The position numbers were made by a program, and so were the translations under genes. A stretch of DNA of 64,000 nucleotides from an uncultured Christensenella sp. GTDB lineage: Bacteria; Bacillota; Clostridia; Christensenellales; Borkfalkiaceae. This document shows positions 34,017 to 41,837 of this stretch, in pieces. The stretch spans positions 48,564-112,563 of the forward strand of contig CAJTYL010000008.1 of NCBI GenBank assembly GCA_910583855.1. Reading direction: 5' to 3'. The first letter of the stretch is position 1. Each line of letters begins with the position of its first letter. The notes below the pieces were generated by a model. The model worked only from the letters and a program-made list of their open reading frames with translations. It did not search any database and was not told where the DNA came from.

Positions 34017-34487
34017 TTACTTAATTGCAAGCACTTTAAGCGTATATTCGCTGCCGTCGGGACACTTAACGGTCGCTTTATCCCCGACCTTTTTTCTTAA
34101 AAGAGCCGCGCCGACGGGCGAATCGACGGAAATTTTGTTCGCCATAACGTCGACCTCGGTAACCGAAGTTACGGTGAAGGTCTGTTCCTCTTCCATGTCC
34201 TCGTCGTACACCGTAACCACGCTGCCCAAATGGATATAGCTGGTATCTTTATTCTCTTCACGGATGTCGGCGTTCTTGATTTTATACTCTATCTCGGCAA
34301 TTTTACCCTCGTTTGAACGCTGCTCTTCACGCGCCGCGTCGTACTCCGCGTTTTCGGACAGGTCGCCGTGGCTGCGCGCCTCGGCAATACGCTCGATAAT
34401 TTCAGGGCGTTTCACTTTAACAAGATAGTCAAGCTCTTTTTTTAAATCCTCGTAATTTTTTTTCGTCATAACGATTAAGTCTGCCAT
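34017..34487 (-). CDS. greA: Transcription elongation factor GreA
   Basis: 156 residues. Rescues stalled RNA polymerase by stimulating transcript cleavage. The coiled coil (residues 1-75) carries the acidic tip around ARSHGDLSENAEYDAAREEQ; the C-terminal FKBP-like domain follows with SPVGAALL. RBS GGGAGC before the ATG. First gene of the greA-lysS operon. Its leader has a strong intrinsic hairpin, so attenuation is possible. Confidence 0.96.
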   Translation of the reverse strand: MADLIVMTKKNYEDLKKELDYLVKVKRPEIIERIAEARSHGDLSENAEYDAAREEQRSNEGKIAEIEYKIKNADIREENKDTSYIHLGSVVTVYDEDMEEEQTFTVTSVTEVDVMANKISVDSPVGAALLRKKVGDKATVKCPDGSEYTLKVLAIK

Positions 34488-34502
34488 TTTCTTTCTGCTC
34501 CC

Positions 34503-34546
34503 GATATAAAAAATAATTAAAAGTGATTTCGCACGGCGAAATCACT
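34503..34546 (-). terminator. Leader hairpin and U-tract of the greA operon
   Basis: Perfect 11-bp stem AGTGATTTCGC/GCGAAATCACT with an ACG or CGT loop (34522-34546), followed on the minus strand by TTTTAATTATTTTTT. It begins about 10 nt after the predicted transcript start and precedes the greA RBS. Confidence 0.7.
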
Positions 34547-34561
34547 GCTTCTTCTTACGCT

Positions 34562-34590
34562 ATTATATAATTTCCTTTAACATTTGTCAA
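34562..34590 (-). promoter_or_regulatory. Promoter of greA-lysS
   Basis: Minus strand -35 TTGACA (34590-34585), 17-base spacer, -10 TATAAT (34567-34562): a full consensus sigma-A promoter. Confidence 0.85.
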
Positions 34591-34643
34591 TAGAATAAAC
34601 CCTTCCCCGCGCTATTCTCTTGGAATAAATTTGCTGCAAAAAG

Positions 34644-34672
34644 TTGCAAAACGTACCGGTTTTCAGTATAAT
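34644..34672 (+). promoter_or_regulatory. Leaderless-type promoter of the 34679 gene
   Basis: -35 TTGCAA, 17-base spacer, -10 TATAAT, then GATTCT and the ATG. Confidence 0.65.
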
Positions 34673-34678
34673 GATTCT

Positions 34679-34939
34679 ATGTTCAGAATTTGGGCGAAAG
34701 TGATCGTCGGTGAAAAAATACAAAAACAGATAACTTACGTGCGCGAGGATAAATTTTCATATTCGCAGTTTTTTACGTATCTTGCGGATATTTGCGAAGC
34801 GCTGGATATTGCAACGCCCATACTTTTAAAGACGCACATTTTCAACTACGCAAAGTACAGAACGGTTAAGTTTCTTCCGCGCGATTTCGCGGAGAACCCT
34901 GAATTCGACAAGCTGGTTTTAGACAACATAACGATTTAA
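34679..34939 (+). CDS. Conserved hypothetical protein, 86 aa
   Basis: 86 residues, no TM segment and no motif I can name. Starts MFRIWAKVIVGEK and contains a short helical middle (FFTYLADICEALDI) and a basic, aromatic C-terminal part. I placed the start at 34679 rather than at the in-frame ATG 16 codons upstream, because a good promoter runs through that upstream stretch and would start the mRNA at 34679. Followed by a terminator. Confidence 0.75.
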   Translation: MFRIWAKVIVGEKIQKQITYVREDKFSYSQFFTYLADICEALDIATPILLKTHIFNYAKYRTVKFLPRDFAENPEFDKLVLDNITI

Positions 34940-34940
34940 G

Positions 34941-34970
34941 CATTCCGCATTCTGCGGAATATTTTTTTAT
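34941..34970 (+). terminator. Terminator after the 34679 gene
   Basis: ATTCCGCA-TT-CTGCGGAAT followed by ATTTTTTTATT. Confidence 0.8.
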
Positions 34971-34990
34971 TATAACGGCATACTGCTGAT

Positions 34991-35200
34991 ATGAAATTAA
35001 CTTGCTACTTTTGCGTTGCAAACCTCGTTATTTTAGGCATATGCGGGGGTGTATACGCTTTTACGGGCTTTGATTTAATAAATTTTGCTTGCTTCGGCAA
35101 CCCGACGGCATACAGAATTTTTTTCGCAATCTGCGGCGTTTCCGCCCTATTTACCGTCTACTCTCTTATAGCTTTCAAACCGTTTAAAGGACTGAAATAA
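34991..35200 (+). CDS. DUF378 family membrane protein
   Basis: 69 residues with two hydrophobic segments (about residues 4-26 and 41-62), a Phe/Gly-rich loop (FTGFDLINFACFG) and a C-terminal SALFTVYSL stretch, as in the small DUF378/YuzA family. Function unknown. No RBS is visible before the ATG. Confidence 0.75.
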   Translation: MKLTCYFCVANLVILGICGGVYAFTGFDLINFACFGNPTAYRIFFAICGVSALFTVYSLIAFKPFKGLK

Positions 35201-35230
35201 AGGCGTTGCCGATGATGGCAACGCCTTTAT
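35197..35230. terminator. Bidirectional terminator
   Basis: AAAGGCGTTGCC-GATGAT-GGCAACGCCTTT between convergent genes. Confidence 0.85.
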
Positions 35231-36247
35231 TTATACATTGTTTACCCTTATGCTTGCGCCCGTTTCCGCGTCCTGATACATCACCCAGTATCCGTTTTCC
35301 GTGTCCTCGGGCGAAGCCGGCAAAAACGATGCCAGCCCTTCCATGCTTTGGGGCGGATTATTGCTCTGCGTTGCGGGGACGCCGTAGCAAACATACCTCG
35401 GCTTGCCGTCGGAATACAGTACGCCGAACACGTAAAACCCTCCCTCGCCGTATGATATTCTTACCCATTTGGAATCCTCTATCATGTCTTCTAGCGGCTT
35501 TTCCGTCGGATACTTGGACAGAATTTTGTCAATCTCGTCCTTCATTCTCTCGTAGAAAATACCGTCCTGAACTATAGGGTTTATCGGGCCGCTTTTGCCA
35601 TTGCTCCCCACATATGTCGCACTTTCGGCAGTTTTTACGCCGCTTTCTTCTTCTTTGACAGCGCTAAAAGCCGTCTCATCGCCGCGTACTTCACCCCTAT
35701 TTTTCTCTTCTTTTTTATCCGTGCGTATAGCTCCACCGTCTTTATAAGTTTCTGCATATTCATAGTAGTTTTCCTCCGCTATAGCTTCGTCCTCGTATTC
35801 CGCATTCGTCTTTTCTTTCCTGCTTGCCGCGCCTTCTCTCTTGGCGGCTTTTTCTTCCTGAGCGGCTTGCGCTCCTTTTAGGTTTTCCTCTTTTTCGATT
35901 TCAGCTTTTAATTTCAGCGTAATGTCGTGATTGTTGCCGCATACGGCGGAAGCCACGGGAAAAACCTGCCCCTTTACGTAAGCTATAAGCGAGGCAAACC
36001 CGTTCGCCGTATCAAGAGCGCTTTCCCCCTCGAACGCGCAGTCCTCTACCGTAAGCGTAGTCTTTCCGTCTGAAATCGCACAGACGTACTTCCCTTCCGT
36101 TAGCGGCGCAAAGTTGATAAGACTTACTTCCACCCGCAGTTTCGCTCCGTACTTTTCCGCCTTTACGAGCCCCGACAGCGCTCCGCCGTCAACTGAAAAC
36201 CCGTCTTTTATTCCCTTTATTACCGCTATGTTTTTAGTATAACCCAT
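35231..36247 (-). CDS. Conserved hypothetical protein with charged linker
   Basis: 338 residues, not recognised as a named family. Two parts are visible: an N-terminal beta-rich domain (residues 1-115) and a C-terminal domain (residues 220-338) containing DKILSKYPTEKPLEDMI, aromatic strands and the end YQDAETGASIRV. They are joined by a Glu/Lys/Ala-rich linker of about 100 residues. No signal peptide, so likely cytoplasmic. RBS AAGGGAA before the ATG. Stands alone. Confidence 0.8.
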   Translation of the reverse strand: MGYTKNIAVIKGIKDGFSVDGGALSGLVKAEKYGAKLRVEVSLINFAPLTEGKYVCAISDGKTTLTVEDCAFEGESALDTANGFASLIAYVKGQVFPVASAVCGNNHDITLKLKAEIEKEENLKGAQAAQEEKAAKREGAASRKEKTNAEYEDEAIAEENYYEYAETYKDGGAIRTDKKEEKNRGEVRGDETAFSAVKEEESGVKTAESATYVGSNGKSGPINPIVQDGIFYERMKDEIDKILSKYPTEKPLEDMIEDSKWVRISYGEGGFYVFGVLYSDGKPRYVCYGVPATQSNNPPQSMEGLASFLPASPEDTENGYWVMYQDAETGASIRVNNV

Positions 36248-36413
36248 ATTTTCCCTTAAGCCCCACTACGCGCTTACGCGCATCGCACACAGGCGGAAAG
36301 AGCTTTTAAAGTTTCTTTGATTATACTTATTCAAAACGCGCGTATTTTATAATAATTTGTAAAAAAATATATTTTTTACGCGTATAATTTCACGTTTCAT
36401 TAATACATTTAAT

Positions 36414-36442
36414 TTGATTTTTTTGACAGATTATAATATAAT
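36414..36442 (+). promoter_or_regulatory. Promoter of pckG
   Basis: -35 TTGATT, 17-base spacer, -10 TATAAT. Leader of about 55 nt ends in RBS AAGGAG. Confidence 0.7.
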
Positions 36443-36502
36443 AGTATTCGTAGAAGTTTTTACTTCTTTAAGTATGTTTTAAATTTTAAGGAGTGGATAT
36501 TT

Positions 36503-38398
36503 ATGGCGCTGACTAAAAATAAAAAAGTCTTGGATTTCGTTCAAGAAAGTGCAGATCTTGCACAACCTGACAAAATCGTGTGGATTGACGGTAATCCCGA
36601 TCAAATTAAAGCTTTGAAAGAAGAAGCCGTTAAAAGCGGTGAGCTTATTAAATTAAACGAACACCTTCTCCCCGACTGTTACCTTCACCGTACTAAGGTA
36701 AACGACGTTGCCCGCGTTGAAGACAGAACTTTTATATGTACCAAGAACGAAGAGGACGCAGGTCCCATCAACTACTGGATGGATCCCGGTCAGGCAAAAG
36801 AACTTGCCGACGAGATTGCGCGCGGCTCGATGAAGGGCAGAACGATGTACGTTATCCCCTATTCCATGGGCGTCGTCGGCAGCTCGTTTGCGAAGTACGG
36901 TATCGAAGTTACCGACAGTATCTACGTAGTTCTGAATATGAACATTATGACGCGCGTTGGCAAGTCCGTTTTGAATAAAATCGGCAAAGACGGCGATTTT
37001 ATCAAAGGTTTCCACGCAAAATGCAACGTTGACGCCGATAAGAGATACATAATGCACTTCCCCGAAGACAACCTTATTATCTCCGTCAACTCGGCATACG
37101 GCGGCAACGTTCTTCTCGGCAAGAAATGCTTCGCTTTGAGAATTGCTTCCTGGTTGGGCAAAAACGAAGGCTGGATGGCAGAGCATATGCTTATTCTCGG
37201 CGTAACTTTCCCCGACGGCGAAAAGAAGTACGTTGCGGCGGCTTTCCCCTCCGCTTGCGGCAAAACCAACCTTGCGATGCTCATCCCCCCCAAACACTAT
37301 GCCGATTTAGGCTATAAAATCGAAACCCTCGGTGACGATATCGCCTGGATAAGGGTAGGCGATGACGGCAGGCTTTGGGCTGTAAACCCCGAAAACGGCT
37401 TCTTCGGAGTTGCTCCCGGCACGAACGAACACAGCAACAAGAACGCGCTTGAATCCACTAGGCGCGGCACTATTTTTACCAACGTTGCTCTCAACACGGA
37501 CGATATGACGGTTTGGTGGGAAGGACTTTCGAAGGAGCTTCCCCGGCACTGCATCGACTGGACGGGTAAGCCCTGGAACCCCGCCAAGTACGATAAAAAG
37601 GACAAATCGACATGCGCGGCGCACCCCAATTCGCGTTTTACCGCACCCGCAGGCAACTGCCCTTGCATTTCCGACAAGTTCGGTAAAGAGAACGGACTTG
37701 ACGCCGTCCCCCTCTCCGCAATCATATTCGGCGGAAGAAGGGCTTCCACGACTCCCCTCGTATACGAGGCGCGAGATTGGAATCACGGCGTGTTCATCGG
37801 CTCCGCAATGTCGTCCGAAACGACCGCCGCGGCGGCAGGAGCGGTCGGCGTTCTCCGCCACGACCCCATGGCAATGAAGCCTTTTGCGGGCTATCATATG
37901 GGCGATTACTTCGGACACTGGGTTGAAATGGGCAAGAAAATTAAAAATCCCCCCAAGATTTTTAACGTAAACTGGTTCAGAACGGACAAAGACGGCAACT
38001 TTATGTGGCCCGGCTTCGGCGACAATATGCGCGTTTTGGAATGGATTTTAAAGCGTTGCTCGGACACCCCCGTGGACGCAGAAGAAACGGCTATAGGCTA
38101 CGTTCCCAAGCCCGAGGATATCGACCTCACTGATTTGGATTATGAAATCTGCGCAGGCAAAAAATTCGGCGTTGACGATTTAACCGCAATACTCTCGGTC
38201 GACAAAGAGAAGTGGGCAAAGGAAGCCGAGGAAATAGAAGGCTATTACAACGGCACGGTCAAGAGCAGAATACCACAAGAACTTTGGGATTGCCTTGCAA
38301 CGTTAAAAGCTAACTGCAAGGTCGAGAAGAAAGCCCCCGCAAAAACCGCGGAAGGACCCGCAAAGTCTAAGACCTCTAAAAAGACGGACGATAAATAA
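36503..38398 (+). CDS. pckG: Phosphoenolpyruvate carboxykinase (GTP)
   Basis: 631 residues, the length of GTP-type enzymes. Interconverts oxaloacetate and PEP with GTP; in anaerobes it often runs toward oxaloacetate. Seen: the P-loop (kinase-1a) FPSACGKTNLAML near residue 250, FGGRRASTTPLV, and NWFRTDKDGNFMWPGFGDN. The last 25 residues are a Lys/Ala-rich tail not needed for the fold. Monocistronic with its own promoter and terminator. Confidence 0.97.
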   Translation: MALTKNKKVLDFVQESADLAQPDKIVWIDGNPDQIKALKEEAVKSGELIKLNEHLLPDCYLHRTKVNDVARVEDRTFICTKNEEDAGPINYWMDPGQAKELADEIARGSMKGRTMYVIPYSMGVVGSSFAKYGIEVTDSIYVVLNMNIMTRVGKSVLNKIGKDGDFIKGFHAKCNVDADKRYIMHFPEDNLIISVNSAYGGNVLLGKKCFALRIASWLGKNEGWMAEHMLILGVTFPDGEKKYVAAAFPSACGKTNLAMLIPPKHYADLGYKIETLGDDIAWIRVGDDGRLWAVNPENGFFGVAPGTNEHSNKNALESTRRGTIFTNVALNTDDMTVWWEGLSKELPRHCIDWTGKPWNPAKYDKKDKSTCAAHPNSRFTAPAGNCPCISDKFGKENGLDAVPLSAIIFGGRRASTTPLVYEARDWNHGVFIGSAMSSETTAAAAGAVGVLRHDPMAMKPFAGYHMGDYFGHWVEMGKKIKNPPKIFNVNWFRTDKDGNFMWPGFGDNMRVLEWILKRCSDTPVDAEETAIGYVPKPEDIDLTDLDYEICAGKKFGVDDLTAILSVDKEKWAKEAEEIEGYYNGTVKSRIPQELWDCLATLKANCKVEKKAPAKTAEGPAKSKTSKKTDDK

Positions 38399-38400
38399 TA

Positions 38401-38480
38401 GCATAAGCCCGCAGGCAAATGCCTGCGGGCTTTTATAACACGTGCTGCCCGCGCAAGCTTTGCGCGGGCAGCTGTTTTTG
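38401..38480 (+). terminator. Tandem terminators after pckG
   Basis: Two hairpins: AAGCCCGCAGGC/GCCTGCGGGCTT at 38405-38433 and GCTGCCCGCGC/GCGCGGGCAGC at 38444-38473, each followed by T residues. Confidence 0.8.
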
Positions 38481-38493
38481 ATCGCTAAAACCC

Positions 38494-38519
38494 CGTTATT
38501 TAAAGCATATATAGGGGTC
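38494..38519 (+). repeat. Dispersed 27-bp gene-end repeat, copy 7
   Basis: CGTTATTTAAAGCATATA then TAGGGGTC, about 50 bp past the jag stop. Confidence 0.7.
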
Positions 38520-38570
38520 TACCGTTACTTTATATGTTGTTTTCGGCTCAAAGAAACGCTTTCGCGGCGA

Positions 38571-39530
38571 TTATTCTTCCGTCTTATTATCGTTGCTGTT
38601 ACCGAGGAAGGTGCCGAAATATATCTCCTTCTTGCCACGTTTTGCGCCGCCGCTTGCAGGTCTTGTACCGCCGTCTCTGCGCCTTTCTCCCCTTGCGTTT
38701 CCGTCGCGTCCGTGCCTGTCATGCCGCCCATCGCGTCTCCTGTCACCGCCGAAACGCACTCCCCTGTCGCCGGGACGGGCGTTGTTTGGAATAACGACGA
38801 TATATCTGACGGGCTCCCTGCCCTCGGATGCCGTCTTAACCTCCGTGCTGTCCGCAAGCGTCGCGTGGATAACGCGCCTCTCGTAAGGCGTCATAGGCTC
38901 TAAAACAACCTTCCTGCCTGATTCAACCGCCTTATTTGCAATCTTTACAGCAAGGTTTTTAAGCGTCTGCTCGCGCTGCGCGCGGTAATTCTCGCAGTCG
39001 ACTATAACCTTCTTGTATTCGTCGTTGCCAATGTTCGCTACGGCGCTTGCAATGTTTTGGATAGCGTCAAGAACGTCGCCGTGCTTACCGATAACCCTTG
39101 CGGAGCTTTCAGTCTTAATATCTATATGAATACCGTTTTCTTCGCTTACGACCTCGCTTTTTCCCTCTACGCCGAGTTTTAAAAGCAATCCGTCTATAAA
39201 CTCTACGGGGTCGACGCTCTCTCCGCTACGTACGTACGCGGTCTTTTCCGATGCTCTCTTTTTAACGGGTTTTACTGATACTTCTTTCTTTTCTATCTTA
39301 CCCTTTGCCGGCGTCTCCTTAGAGGTTTGCACAGCGTTTTCTTTTAACTTTTCTTTCGCTTCTGTTTTGGGAATAATTTTAACTTCAGCTTTAACCGAGC
39401 CGAAAAGCTTTTTCTTTCCCTCTTCCAATACCTCGTAATCCACGTCTAAAAGCGTAAGGCCCAATGCCTGAAGCCCTTTCTCAAGCGCTTCGTCTACGGT
39501 TTTGCCCGTAAATACGTTCTTTTCTTCCAT
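38571..39530 (-). CDS. jag: Jag/KhpB RNA-binding protein
   Basis: 319 residues. Domain order: Jag-N (residues 1-50), a Lys/Glu linker, a KH domain with the GKHG loop near residue 158, and an R3H domain (ERRVIHATLADS near residue 215). In Firmicutes KhpB partners KhpA and binds RNAs linked to division and cell-wall growth. A C-terminal tail of about 60 residues rich in Arg, Gly and Asp is unusual. Downstream of yidC as in most Firmicutes. RBS GGAG before the ATG. Confidence 0.95.
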   Translation of the reverse strand: MEEKNVFTGKTVDEALEKGLQALGLTLLDVDYEVLEEGKKKLFGSVKAEVKIIPKTEAKEKLKENAVQTSKETPAKGKIEKKEVSVKPVKKRASEKTAYVRSGESVDPVEFIDGLLLKLGVEGKSEVVSEENGIHIDIKTESSARVIGKHGDVLDAIQNIASAVANIGNDEYKKVIVDCENYRAQREQTLKNLAVKIANKAVESGRKVVLEPMTPYERRVIHATLADSTEVKTASEGREPVRYIVVIPNNARPGDRGVRFGGDRRRDGRHDRHGRDGNARGERRRDGGTRPASGGAKRGKKEIYFGTFLGNSNDNKTEE

Positions 39531-39554
39531 TACAAAATCTCCTATAAATTATCG

Positions 39555-39583
39555 TTGACCCCGCCATATAGTTCAATTAACGG
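39555..39583 (-). repeat. Dispersed 27-bp gene-end repeat, copy 8
   Basis: TTGACCCCGCCATATAG then TTCAATTAACGG, in the yidC-jag gap. Confidence 0.7.
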
Positions 39584-39591
39584 GGTTTAGC

Positions 39592-40884
39592 TTACTTTTT
39601 TAATCTCTTTGCCTTAGCCGTCGGCCGTGAAGAAACTGCCGCCTTAAATTCCTTGTTTGCAAACCTTACTGTTACTACTTTATTGATAATCAGCGTTGAT
39701 ATAAGTCCGTACAGCGTGTTGACAATCATATATATCGAAAACGCCGCACTGTACATAAACGAAAATAAACCGAACATAATCGGCATAATTATCATCATCC
39801 ATTTGTTGGTTCTTGCCGCGCTGCCGTCAACGGACGAAAGCTCGTTCGCCGCCTTCTGCGACCGCATCATAATAAACTGCTGCAAGAACATCAAACCTAT
39901 GGACAGAACTATCAAAACGAAATAACCGTTATAGTTATTCTTCTGTTCCGACAGGTTGAAAGTTACGCTGTTATAATCGTTTTCGCTGACGGTAACGCCC
40001 GCGCGTGTTGTTGCCGAAGTAAATTTTGCGTAATCGGGAACTTCTTTATTCAGCATCGAGTCGGGATACCATAAGTTCCCTATCCAGCCGAAATGGATAC
40101 CGTCGCTATTTTCTATATAGTACTGCGCAGCAGATTCGCGCGCGTGTATTTCTACATAATTGGATACGATTTCCCATTTGTCCCGCTCTGCCATTTCGCC
40201 GAACTTCAACGATGCAAAAGTTTTGGGCGCCGCGTTGCCCTCTTCGTCGGTATCGTTTGCATGCGCTTCGTCATAAATAGGCGCATAATACGTTTCAAAT
40301 TTGTCGAAATGAACTTTATAAACGGTATTACCTTCGTAATCAACCGCTTCGAGGAAGTACTTGTCCTCCGTTTTTCCGTTTTCGGTATCGATAACGTACT
40401 CGTTAACGCTTGCATTGTAGTACTTAGACATTTCGCTGTAATCTCGCAAAACCGCGTAGTTTGAATACGTTGAAAACGAGCTTAAAACAATCATGAACAC
40501 GACGAGAGAAACTATCATCGGAAGGCACGCGCCGAGCGGATTATAGCCGTTGGCTTTCTGCAATTCCATTACCTTCTGCTGGTACATATTCTTGTCGTTT
40601 GCGTACTGCTTTTGCAACTTTTCCATTTGCGGGCGCATACGCTCCATTAAAAGCGATTGTTTCTTGGTTTTAACCCTCGAATATATATCGAGCGGCAGAA
40701 CCAGCGTTTTTAAGGCAAGCGTAAATACAATAACGCCGAGCGCGACCGCGCCGTAGAAGTTCGAAAAAAGGTCGAAAATCCAACCTATAACCCAGCCTAT
40801 ACCGCTCAGGTCGCCCGCATTAACGGGCGCTACGCCAACAGTGTAATAGTTGGATGAAGTTGTAAGTAAATTTAAAAAATTCAT
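39592..40884 (-). CDS. yidC: YidC/Oxa1 membrane protein insertase
   Basis: 430 residues from ATG 40884 (GGAAAG upstream); a TTG ten codons earlier is possible. Inserts and folds membrane proteins. The conserved core TMs are present, with the positively charged hairpin RVKTKKQSLLMERM after the first core TM. An insertion of about 140 residues sits between core TM segments and faces outside; Firmicutes YidC is usually 250-290 residues. No lipobox is seen, unlike SpoIIIJ. In the rpmH-rnpA-yidD-yidC-jag cluster. Confidence 0.94.
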   Translation of the reverse strand: MNFLNLLTTSSNYYTVGVAPVNAGDLSGIGWVIGWIFDLFSNFYGAVALGVIVFTLALKTLVLPLDIYSRVKTKKQSLLMERMRPQMEKLQKQYANDKNMYQQKVMELQKANGYNPLGACLPMIVSLVVFMIVLSSFSTYSNYAVLRDYSEMSKYYNASVNEYVIDTENGKTEDKYFLEAVDYEGNTVYKVHFDKFETYYAPIYDEAHANDTDEEGNAAPKTFASLKFGEMAERDKWEIVSNYVEIHARESAAQYYIENSDGIHFGWIGNLWYPDSMLNKEVPDYAKFTSATTRAGVTVSENDYNSVTFNLSEQKNNYNGYFVLIVLSIGLMFLQQFIMMRSQKAANELSSVDGSAARTNKWMMIIMPIMFGLFSFMYSAAFSIYMIVNTLYGLISTLIINKVVTVRFANKEFKAAVSSRPTAKAKRLKK

Positions 40885-40949
40885 AAGCTTTCCGTAAGCG
40901 TTCCGCTTAACCAAGTCGTTAAAGCTGCTTGTAATTAATTCTCAAAAAT

Positions 40950-40976
40950 CTTGTTATTTGTGGCATATATTGGGGT
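40950..40976 (+). repeat. Dispersed 27-bp gene-end repeat, copy 9
   Basis: TTGTTATTTGTGGCATATA then TTGGGGTC, 20 bp past the yidD stop. Confidence 0.65.
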
Positions 40977-40995
40977 CTTTTGCTAAAAATGCCCT

Positions 40996-41286
40996 TTATA
41001 AAACCCATTTTAAGCGCAGTCTTCTTTCGGGAACAGGGTCGTATCCGCCCTTTGATAAAGGGTTGCAGCGCAGTAGTCTCCAACAACCTATAATTATCCC
41101 GCGTATCACACCCTTGTTGTTTATTGCCCTTTTCATATATTCGGAGCAAGTAGGCTCATACAGGCAAGTGTGCTTGGAAAAGTTCCTTTGATATAAAACG
41201 ATAAGCCGCATGAAAAACATTTTAAAATACGGCTTAAAGACTTTTTTTCTTGCGTTTTTAAAAAATTTTCTTATCTTTTTCCGCAT
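40996..41286 (-). CDS. yidD: Membrane protein insertion efficiency factor
   Basis: 96 residues. Signature CLYEPTCSEYMKRAI with conserved Cys, and GCWRLLRCNPLSKGGYDPVP. YidD is thought to sit at the inner face of the membrane and help YidC. The N-terminus is basic and hydrophobic. It overlaps the end of rnpA by 16 bp. Confidence 0.96.
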   Translation of the reverse strand: MRKKIRKFFKNARKKVFKPYFKMFFMRLIVLYQRNFSKHTCLYEPTCSEYMKRAINNKGVIRGIIIGCWRLLRCNPLSKGGYDPVPERRLRLKWVL

Positions 41287-41600
41287 TCGTTAACCTTTTT
41301 AAAGCACACCGTAAGGCTCTTTTTAAAGGCTTCAAAGGCGTACTCTCCGCCCACCTTAGGTATAAGTATAACGGAATACGCCTTATCCAGCACGTCCGAA
41401 GTTTCCGCAAAAGCCGCCCGTAAAAGTCTTTTTATTCTGTTCCTTTTTACGGCGTTGCCGTGCTTTTTAGAAACGGCGACTCCCATTGCAAGCTTTGGCG
41501 CGGAAAAATACAATAACGTAATATTAGGGGAAAACACTTTTTTCCCCTTGTTGAAAATCTTCTGAAAATCTGCGTTTTTCTTTATTCTAAGATATTTCAC
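41271..41600 (-). CDS. rnpA: Ribonuclease P protein component
   Basis: 109 residues. Binds RNase P RNA and tRNA precursor leaders. The RNR motif region KKHGNAVKRNRIKRLLRAAF is seen near residues 44-63. Starts with GTG at 41600, three bases after the rpmH stop, so translation is probably coupled to rpmH. Confidence 0.95.
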   Translation of the reverse strand: MKYLRIKKNADFQKIFNKGKKVFSPNITLLYFSAPKLAMGVAVSKKHGNAVKRNRIKRLLRAAFAETSDVLDKAYSVILIPKVGGEYAFEAFKKSLTVCFKKVNECGKR

Positions 41601-41603
41601 GCT

Positions 41604-41738
41604 TTAAGCCGTAAGATGTTTTCTGCCTTTATTTCTTCTTCTTTTTAACGTTTTTCTGCCGGCAGTCGTTGCCATTCTCTTTCTGAACCCGTGTACCTTG
41701 CTTCTCTGTCTTTTCTTGGGCTGATAAGTTCTTTTCAT
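41604..41738 (-). CDS. rpmH: Ribosomal protein L34
   Basis: 44 residues, the normal length. MKRTYQPKKRQRSKVHGF and RMATTAGRKTLKRRRNKGR are the conserved L34 sequence. RBS AAAGAGG (AAGAGGTAAATT) before the ATG. First gene of the rpmH-rnpA-yidD-yidC-jag transcript. In most Firmicutes it lies beside dnaA at the origin; here dnaN is its upstream neighbour. Confidence 0.97.
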   Translation of the reverse strand: MKRTYQPKKRQRSKVHGFRKRMATTAGRKTLKRRRNKGRKHLTA

Positions 41739-41780
41739 AATTTACCTCTTTTTTGGTCCTTTTTTAAAATATCTTTTTCT

Positions 41781-41810
41781 ATTATATAATCAAATAATCT
41801 TTTAAGTCAA
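41781..41810 (-). promoter_or_regulatory. Promoter of rpmH operon
   Basis: Minus strand -35 TTGACT, 18-base spacer, -10 TATAAT. Confidence 0.7.
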
Positions 41811-41837
41811 GCGAAAAGCCGTGCGCCGTAAGTCAAT

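Noticed and set aside
34631..34678. Earlier ATG for the 34679 gene
   Set aside because: The extra 16 codons would overlap the -35 and -10 boxes and have no RBS.
40919..41149. Open frame between yidC and yidD on the minus strand
   Set aside because: It is a shifted frame of yidD and its upstream repeat; yidD itself is clear.
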